Positions 7,399 to 8,310 of a DNA stretch of 8,310 bases are shown one piece after another. The DNA lies in the NCBI GenBank assembly GCA_003555385.1, contig PWHO01000081.1, positions 1 through 8,310 of the forward strand, read 5' to 3'. A program made the position numbers and the translations under genes. The stretch comes from Bacteroidales bacterium (GTDB taxonomy: Bacteria; Bacteroidota; Bacteroidia; Bacteroidales; UBA7960). The notes under the pieces are model-generated. The model was not told the DNA's origin, did not search any database, and saw nothing but the letters and a program-made list of their open reading frames with translations. Position 1 is the first letter of the stretch, and each line of letters begins with the position of its first letter.

Positions 7399-7510
7399 GG
7401 CTTCCTCGTCCGAATTTTGGCCTGTTGATGGCAGCTTGTGAGTTTGCTGATGGCGGCCTTTCAGGACTTCCTGGTCGGGATTCTGACCTGTGCTGACGGC
7501 GGCTTTTTGA
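7374..7510. repeat. Degenerate 44-46 bp repeats beginning in the ald stop-codon region
   Basis: The end of ald (TTGATGGCGGCTTTTTGA, 7381-7398) recurs in altered form at 7425 (TTGATGGCAGCTTGTGA), 7447 (CTGATGGCGGCCTTTCAGGA) and 7493 (CTGACGGCGGCTTTTTGAAA). The steps are 44, 22 and 46 bp. The full copies at 7381-7424 and 7447-7492 share about three quarters of their bases, including a common CTTCCT and a CCTG end. No frame carries the protein sequence on past the stop at 7396-7398, so this looks like non-coding duplication of the gene tail. Confidence 0.75.
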
Positions 7511-7554
7511 AAAGTGACGGCAAAGTGATGGCAAAGTGACGGCAAAGTGACGGC
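7511..7554. repeat. Four 11-bp tandem repeats (AAAGTGACGGC)
   Basis: AAAGTGACGGC occurs four times without spacers (7511, 7522, 7533, 7544), with a single C-to-T change in the second copy. The array runs from the last ald-tail repeat to the terminator stem. The unit may derive from the TTGACGGC-like core of that repeat. Confidence 0.92.
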
Positions 7555-7556
7555 AT

Positions 7557-7591
7557 AAAAAAAGTCCGGAACCTCTGGAATCCGGACTTTT
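7557..7591 (-). terminator. Intrinsic terminator of the tRNA-Lys operon, possibly shared with ald
   Basis: AAAAGTCCGGA (7560-7570) pairs perfectly with TCCGGACTTTT (7581-7591) around a 10-nt loop. On the minus strand the stem runs into seven T residues (7563-7557), a classic Rho-independent terminator 10 bp past the tRNA 3' end. On the plus strand the stem ends in TTTTG, so it may also stop ald transcripts, more weakly. Confidence 0.87.
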
Positions 7592-7600
7592 GTGCTTTAG

Positions 7601-7673
7601 TGACCAGGCTGGGGCTCGAACCCAGGACCCCATCCTTAAAAGGGACGTGCTCTACCAACTGAGCTACCTAGTC
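7601..7673 (-). tRNA. tRNA-Lys(UUU), promoter-distal copy
   Basis: The 73-nt cloverleaf folds fully. The acceptor stem is GACTAGG with CCTGGTC (one T-G pair) and discriminator A. The D arm is GCTC-AGTTGGTA-GAGC. The anticodon stem is CGTCC with GGATG around the loop CTTTTAA, giving anticodon TTT. The T arm is CTGGG-TTCGAGC-CCCAG. The 3' CCA is not encoded; CTA follows. It is identical to the copy at 7743-7815. Confidence 0.97.
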
Positions 7674-7674
7674 A

Positions 7675-7740
7675 TGAAATAGTGAGCTGTTTTTGAAATA
7701 GTGAGCTTTTCTTGAAACAATGAGCTGTTGTTGAAAACCT
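7675..7740. repeat. Three 19-bp tandem repeats between the tRNA-Lys genes
   Basis: The spacer consists of TGAAATAGTGAGCTGTTTT (7675-7693), TGAAATAGTGAGCTTTTCT (7694-7712), TGAAACAATGAGCTGTTGT (7713-7731) and a partial fourth unit TGAAAACCT (7732-7740). It fills the whole gap between the two tRNA genes, so it is transcribed if they form one operon. Confidence 0.92.
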
Positions 7741-7742
7741 TG

Positions 7743-7815
7743 TGACCAGGCTGGGGCTCGAACCCAGGACCCCATCCTTAAAAGGGACGTGCTCTACCAA
7801 CTGAGCTACCTAGTC
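7743..7815 (-). tRNA. tRNA-Lys(UUU), promoter-proximal copy
   Basis: All 73 bases match the copy at 7601-7673, including anticodon TTT in the loop CTTTTAA and the T arm CTGGG-TTCGAGC-CCCAG. The CCA end is not encoded; CAA follows. The identity extends one base beyond the 3' end and two beyond the 5' end, which marks the duplication boundary. A promoter lies about 100 bp upstream at 7912-7943. Confidence 0.97.
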
Positions 7816-7830
7816 ATTATTTATTTTTAA

Positions 7831-7900
7831 GATCGTTGATCGTTTGAACGCAGATCGTTTGAACGCAGATCGTTTGAACGCACGAGAGGTTCAGATCGTT
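7831..7900. repeat. 15-bp tandem repeats (GATCGTTTGAACGCA) in the tRNA-Lys leader
   Basis: Three perfect units occupy 7838-7852, 7853-7867 and 7868-7882. A truncated unit GATCGTT precedes them at 7831-7837, and a further GATCGTT is at 7894-7900. The array lies between the candidate promoter and the first tRNA, so the minus-strand transcript would carry repeated TGCGTTCAAACGATC. Confidence 0.94.
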
Positions 7901-7911
7901 TTTCGAGAGTG

Positions 7912-7943
7912 CAAATGTACTGTCTTAATTATAAAATACCAAG
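7912..7943 (-). promoter_or_regulatory. Promoter of the tRNA-Lys operon
   Basis: The minus strand has CTTG (7943-7940), a 20-bp spacer, and TACATTTG (7919-7912), an exact match to the Bacteroidota -7 consensus TAnnTTTG with a TTG-containing -33 box at proper spacing. Transcription would start near 7905, giving a leader of about 90 nt that contains the 15-bp repeats, then both tRNAs and the terminator at 7557-7591. Confidence 0.62.
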
Positions 7944-7982
7944 TTTTTTTCGGCAAATCACGCCTGGCCTGCCAGTAACGTG

Positions 7983-8310
7983 CGACCAACCAACAACCTC
8001 CCAGCTTCTTCCACAAGTTATGTGCTACCCCCTGTGCCCTCAGCCCATGAGAACCAACAACCAACAACCGCCTGGGCCGTTTCCCAAACCCCAGGCAGCT
8101 TCCCCAGTCCTCAGCCCATGAGAACTAACAACCGTCAGCCCATGAGAACCTACAACCGTCGGCGCGCAGCGCCCGACCAACCAACAACCTCCCAACTTCT
8201 TCCATCAGTTATGGGCTACCCCCTGTGCCCTCAGCCCATGAGAACCAACAACCAACAACCACCTGGGCCGTTTCCCAAACCCCAGGCAGCTTCCCCAGTC
8301 CTCAGCCCAT
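7983..8310. repeat. C/A-rich tandem repeat with 191-bp period, cut by the right edge
   Basis: Copy 1 spans 7983-8173; copy 2 begins at 8174 and its first 137 bp are visible. Those 137 bp align without gaps and differ at 5 positions. The plus strand is rich in C and A (CAACCAACAACC blocks, CAGCCCATGAGAAC). Each copy has a hairpin: 8070-8096 in copy 1 pairs GCCTGGG with CCCAGGC, with an inner GTTT-CCC-AAAC stem; in copy 2 (8261-8287) the first pair is lost. A period of 191 is not a multiple of three, which argues against a coding repeat. I see no gene in 7816-8310. Confidence 0.93.
8112..8159. repeat. Two 24-bp tandem units inside the 191-bp repeat
   Basis: Each unit starts CAGCCCATGAGAAC and ends ACAACCGT (8112-8135 and 8136-8159), with two internal differences. 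The same start recurs at 8041 and 8232, followed by CAACAACC, and at the window end (8303-8310). A GC-rich hairpin (GGCGC-GCA-GCGCC, 8161-8173) then closes the 191-bp unit. Confidence 0.85.

Noticed and set aside
7108..7658. Minus-strand open frames covering the ald end, repeats, terminator and a tRNA
   Set aside because: They run through tandem repeats, a terminator stem and a tRNA gene, and are antisense to ald.
7601..7815. Attachment site of an integrated element at tRNA-Lys
   Set aside because: The second copy is a whole tRNA rather than a 3' fragment, the distance is only 142 bp, and no integrase is visible.
7909..8121. Plus-strand open frame in the C/A-rich repeat
   Set aside because: The repeat period of 191 bp shifts frame between copies, and the translation is low-complexity Pro/Gln/Asn sequence without a known pattern.
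7983..8310. CRISPR array
   Set aside because: The units are adjacent or nested repeats of unequal length, with no unique spacers of regular size and no cas genes.

Overview
The window looks like a chromosomal segment of a Bacteroidota bacterium, probably Bacteroidales-like. Three signs support this. LpxC is fused to FabZ in one polypeptide. There is a PorX-type two-domain response regulator, the family tied to the type IX secretion system. Several starts are preceded by TAnnTTTG-like boxes, the -7 element of Bacteroidota housekeeping promoters, with no strong Shine-Dalgarno sequences. Species cannot be named from the sequence alone.

Layout. Positions 1-4049 lie on the minus strand and read HD-domain phosphohydrolase, lpxD, lpxC-fabZ, lpxA (cut by the left edge). 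This is a lipid A and fatty acid cluster: LpxA, LpxC and LpxD make the first three UDP-GlcNAc modifications, and FabZ supplies the dehydrated acyl chains. A 70-bp divergent gap (4050-4119) separates it from a plus-strand group, porX, tsaE and an alanine dehydrogenase-like gene (4120-7398), with 31-32 bp between genes. PorX joins a phospho-receiver to a PglZ/alkaline-phosphatase-superfamily domain with a complete-looking metal site. TsaE is the ATPase of tRNA t6A37 synthesis. The Ald-like protein keeps the fold and most active-site residues but has Ala where canonical enzymes have the catalytic His.

From 7399 to the right edge I see no protein gene. Two identical tRNA-Lys(UUU) genes lie on the minus strand, with a good Bacteroidota promoter upstream (7912-7943) and a strong intrinsic terminator downstream (7557-7591), so they look like one small tRNA operon. 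Nearly every gap around them holds a different short tandem repeat: degenerate 44-46 bp copies that begin inside the ald stop-codon region, four 11-bp units, three 19-bp units between the tRNAs, and three 15-bp units in the tRNA leader. Beyond the promoter lies a C/A-rich repeat of 191-bp period with a conserved hairpin, which runs off the right edge.

The protein-coding part is mostly conserved housekeeping. The least ordinary signals are the repeat mosaic around the tRNA-Lys pair, the 191-bp structured repeat and the altered Ald active site.
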